A stretch of DNA of 13,041 nucleotides from Chloroflexota bacterium (GTDB lineage: Bacteria; Chloroflexota; Dehalococcoidia; Dehalococcoidales; RBG-16-60-22): NCBI GenBank assembly GCA_022574315.1, contig JACZSH010000029.1, forward strand, positions 1-13,041, read 5' to 3'. Below, piece by piece: positions 11,263 to 13,041 of this stretch (the first letter of the stretch is position 1; every line of letters begins with the position of its first letter). The position numbers were made by a program, and so were the translations under genes. The notes below the pieces were generated by a model. That model was given only the letters and a program-made list of their open reading frames with translations, did not search any database and was not told the DNA's origin.

Positions 11263-13041
11263 ATGAACAGGGATTTAGAAACACTACTGGATACGTGCAT
11301 TGATCGAATGAATGGAGGTGATTCGCTCGAGGAGTGTCTTGCCAGTCATCCAGAGCAGGCTAAGGAATTGGAGCCACTCCTAAGAGCCGTATGGGGTTTT
11401 CGTGATTCCGCTTCCCTTATCCCCAAAGCAAGTGCCAAATCTGTAATGAGACGACGACTGGAGGCGGCACTAGTGGACGCGGACAGGCGTCTCCAAGAAC
11501 GTCAGCGGAGAAAAATGCCCTTGTTTGCCTGGCCAAGAGTGTTGGCTACCGTGACCGCAGTCTTTGTACTGGCACTGATGGGCTTTGGCCTGTATTGGAT
11601 GCTAACACCGGAGGTGGCACCAGTTGTTGCCCAGGCAAATTTCCGGCTGCTGTTAAGCGACCAGGAAAATGCCATCGGTGATTTCGAGAGCCTCGAGGTT
11701 ACTATCACCAGCATCGGAATGCTTCGTGCAGGCGAGGAGGGTGGATGGGAAGTGATTGAGCTTGAGGAGAGCGTAGTGCGGGACTTAACCCGTCTCCAGG
11801 GGCTCAACGCGCAGGAAATCTGGGGCGGCGTCATACCCGAGGGACAGTATATTCAGTTGTTTGTTTACATTGAAGATGCTGTCGGCACGCTTAAAAACGG
11901 TGAGACGGTAGATGTTATCATCCCCAGTGGAAGCATACAGATATCCAAGCCGTTTGTCGTCGGTTCTGGTGACTCGGTAGTCAACTTTGTCTACGATATT
12001 ACGGTTGTGGCCGCCGGAAATGAGTACGTTTTACTGCCTCAGATTGACGAGAGTGGGCCAGAGCAGGAATTCCACGAAGTGGGTGAGGGAAGGCTTACCC
12101 TTTGGGTGGTAGATACCGGGACGCCGGTGACCCCGGGCGACAACATTACCGTCGTCGTAACCTTTCAGGATGATCCCCTGCCAGGTGCTCAAGTGAAGGT
12201 AAACGGCGTGGATGTGGGCAATACCAGTGGCGAGGCCGGGCAGGAAGGACGTATATCCTTCACCGTTCCTTATGATGAGAAACTAAAGGTAAAGGCCAAA
12301 ATAACCACGGGACTCGGCGAGCTGGAGGGGCAGCTTAAGATAGAGTTTGGGGATGAGCTCACCATTGAGGTTGTTGCAGGTGTGGTAGCCCCGGGTCAGA
12401 GCATTGAAGTACAGGTGACTCTCGTAACATTACAGGGAGTCACCATTCCAATACCGGGCACCGAGGTCAAAGTAAAAGAGGTGGGTGTTTTCACCACGGA
12501 TGAAGATGGGCGTACCCCTCTCTTCACGGTACCTTATGACGACGAGCTTGAAATAAAGGCAAAGAAAAATAAACTCAAGGGAGAGCTTGAAATCGACCTG
12601 GAGGAGGAGTTCAAAAAGGCCGAGCTTACCATTCAGGTCGTTGAAGGCGAGGTGACCCCAGGCGGGAGCATTACCATCCTGGTAACCTTTCAAGGGAATC
12701 CTGTGGAAGGTGCCCGGGTCAAGGTAAAAGAAGCGGGTGTTTTCATGACAGATGTAGATGGGCGCACCCTCCCTTTCACTGTCCCTTATAAGGATGAGCT
12801 TAAGATAAAAGCGGAGAAAGATAAATTGAAGGGGGGGCTTGAAATCGATCTGGAGGAGGTTCTGCCCGAGTTCAACCAATTGCTCATATATCGTATTTTC
12901 CGGCTTCTCTATGATCGGCCTGACATTCTTTCAGCCCATGCTTCCCCATCCGGGGGAACAGCTCTACCCGTTGATTGGGGTTACAGTTTCTCCATCCAAC
13001 CCGATCTTATTGGGGAAGTGCGTAACAGATTCATGTCACGG
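11263..13041 (+). CDS. Membrane partner of the sigma factor: DUF4382 domain plus Ig-like repeats (3' partial)
   Basis: The frame is open from ATG 11263 (GGAGG at 11251-11255) to the window end: 593 residues, C-terminus missing. Residues 1-88 are cytoplasmic, with LEECLASHPEQAKELEPLLRA (22-42) and a basic ERQRRK before one TM helix (about 91-114). This is the usual plan for putative anti-sigma proteins, but the HxxxCxxC zinc motif is absent. Residues about 126-265 resemble DUF4382 (FRLLLSDQENAIGDFESLEVTITS, then IPEGQYIQLFVYI). Three tandem Ig-like repeats follow at about 277-362, 365-450 and 454-535, each with a V-PG-(S/N)I start, a GA-VKV core and an FTVPY block. A different segment (about 536-593) begins after them. 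It probably senses an external cue and holds the sigma factor at the membrane; that role is inferred from order and topology. Confidence 0.82.
   Translation, partial: MNRDLETLLDTCIDRMNGGDSLEECLASHPEQAKELEPLLRAVWGFRDSASLIPKASAKSVMRRRLEAALVDADRRLQERQRRKMPLFAWPRVLATVTAVFVLALMGFGLYWMLTPEVAPVVAQANFRLLLSDQENAIGDFESLEVTITSIGMLRAGEEGGWEVIELEESVVRDLTRLQGLNAQEIWGGVIPEGQYIQLFVYIEDAVGTLKNGETVDVIIPSGSIQISKPFVVGSGDSVVNFVYDITVVAAGNEYVLLPQIDESGPEQEFHEVGEGRLTLWVVDTGTPVTPGDNITVVVTFQDDPLPGAQVKVNGVDVGNTSGEAGQEGRISFTVPYDEKLKVKAKITTGLGELEGQLKIEFGDELTIEVVAGVVAPGQSIEVQVTLVTLQGVTIPIPGTEVKVKEVGVFTTDEDGRTPLFTVPYDDELEIKAKKNKLKGELEIDLEEEFKKAELTIQVVEGEVTPGGSITILVTFQGNPVEGARVKVKEAGVFMTDVDGRTLPFTVPYKDELKIKAEKDKLKGGLEIDLEEVLPEFNQLLIYRIFRLLYDRPDILSAHASPSGGTALPVDWGYSFSIQPDLIGEVRNRFMSR

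Noticed and set aside
12430..12879. A 149-codon minus-strand frame opposite the Ig-like repeats.
   Set aside because: Its internal repeat simply mirrors the repeats of the real gene on the plus strand.
1..13041. CRISPR arrays or a complete insertion sequence.
   Set aside because: No regularly spaced identical repeats and no transposase-like frame with flanking inverted repeats were seen.

Overview
The window looks like a piece of a bacterial chromosome of moderate GC. It carries mostly metabolic genes, flanked at each end by genes for long, single-pass, surface-anchored proteins. The mix suggests a Chloroflexota bacterium of the Dehalococcoidia type: proline-rich CARDB-like surface proteins, a DUF4382 plus Ig-repeat protein paired with an ECF-type sigma factor, a split UxaA-like dehydratase, and remnants of a KamA-like radical SAM gene and an SDR gene. 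That assignment is inference from gene content; no marker gene (rRNA, ribosomal protein) is present.

Layout. (1) 2-1153 (+): C-terminal part of a surface protein cut by the window edge, convergent with a secreted transglutaminase-like protein (1198-2031, -). (2) 2218-2517 (+): a fully consensus sigma-70 promoter in front of a two-helix mini membrane protein. (3) 2526-3120: a small gene graveyard with a roughly 50-codon fragment of a lysine-2,3-aminomutase-like gene (+) lying tail to tail with an SDR gene (-) that has lost its middle. (4) 3188-4754 (+): a promoter and a two-gene operon for the small (SAF) and large halves of a UxaA-family dehydratase, in which several family cysteines and one histidine appear to be replaced. 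(5) 4800-9515 (-): class III aminotransferase, zinc-type MDR dehydrogenase, alpha/beta hydrolase and MFS transporter, transcribed in the order MFS, hydrolase, dehydrogenase, aminotransferase. A hairpin and a promoter separate the MFS gene from the three enzyme genes, and the MFS promoter sits so close to its ATG that the mRNA should be leaderless. (6) 9551-10582: about 1 kb without a convincing gene, more AT-rich, with short palindromes and direct repeats and interrupted open stretches. (7) 10583-13041 (+): ECF-like sigma factor followed by a membrane protein with a cytoplasmic N-terminus, one TM helix, a DUF4382 domain and three Ig-like repeats. It runs off the window.

How they may work together. 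The UxaA-like pair, the aminotransferase, the dehydrogenase, the hydrolase and the MFS carrier form a plausible uptake and catabolism cluster for a small organic acid or sugar-acid-like compound; the substrate cannot be read from the sequence. The sigma factor and its membrane partner look like a surface-sensing transcription switch. The partner's N-terminus has no canonical zinc anti-sigma motif, so the anti-sigma role is inferred from gene order and topology. I did not find CRISPR arrays, complete insertion sequences, tRNA or rRNA genes.
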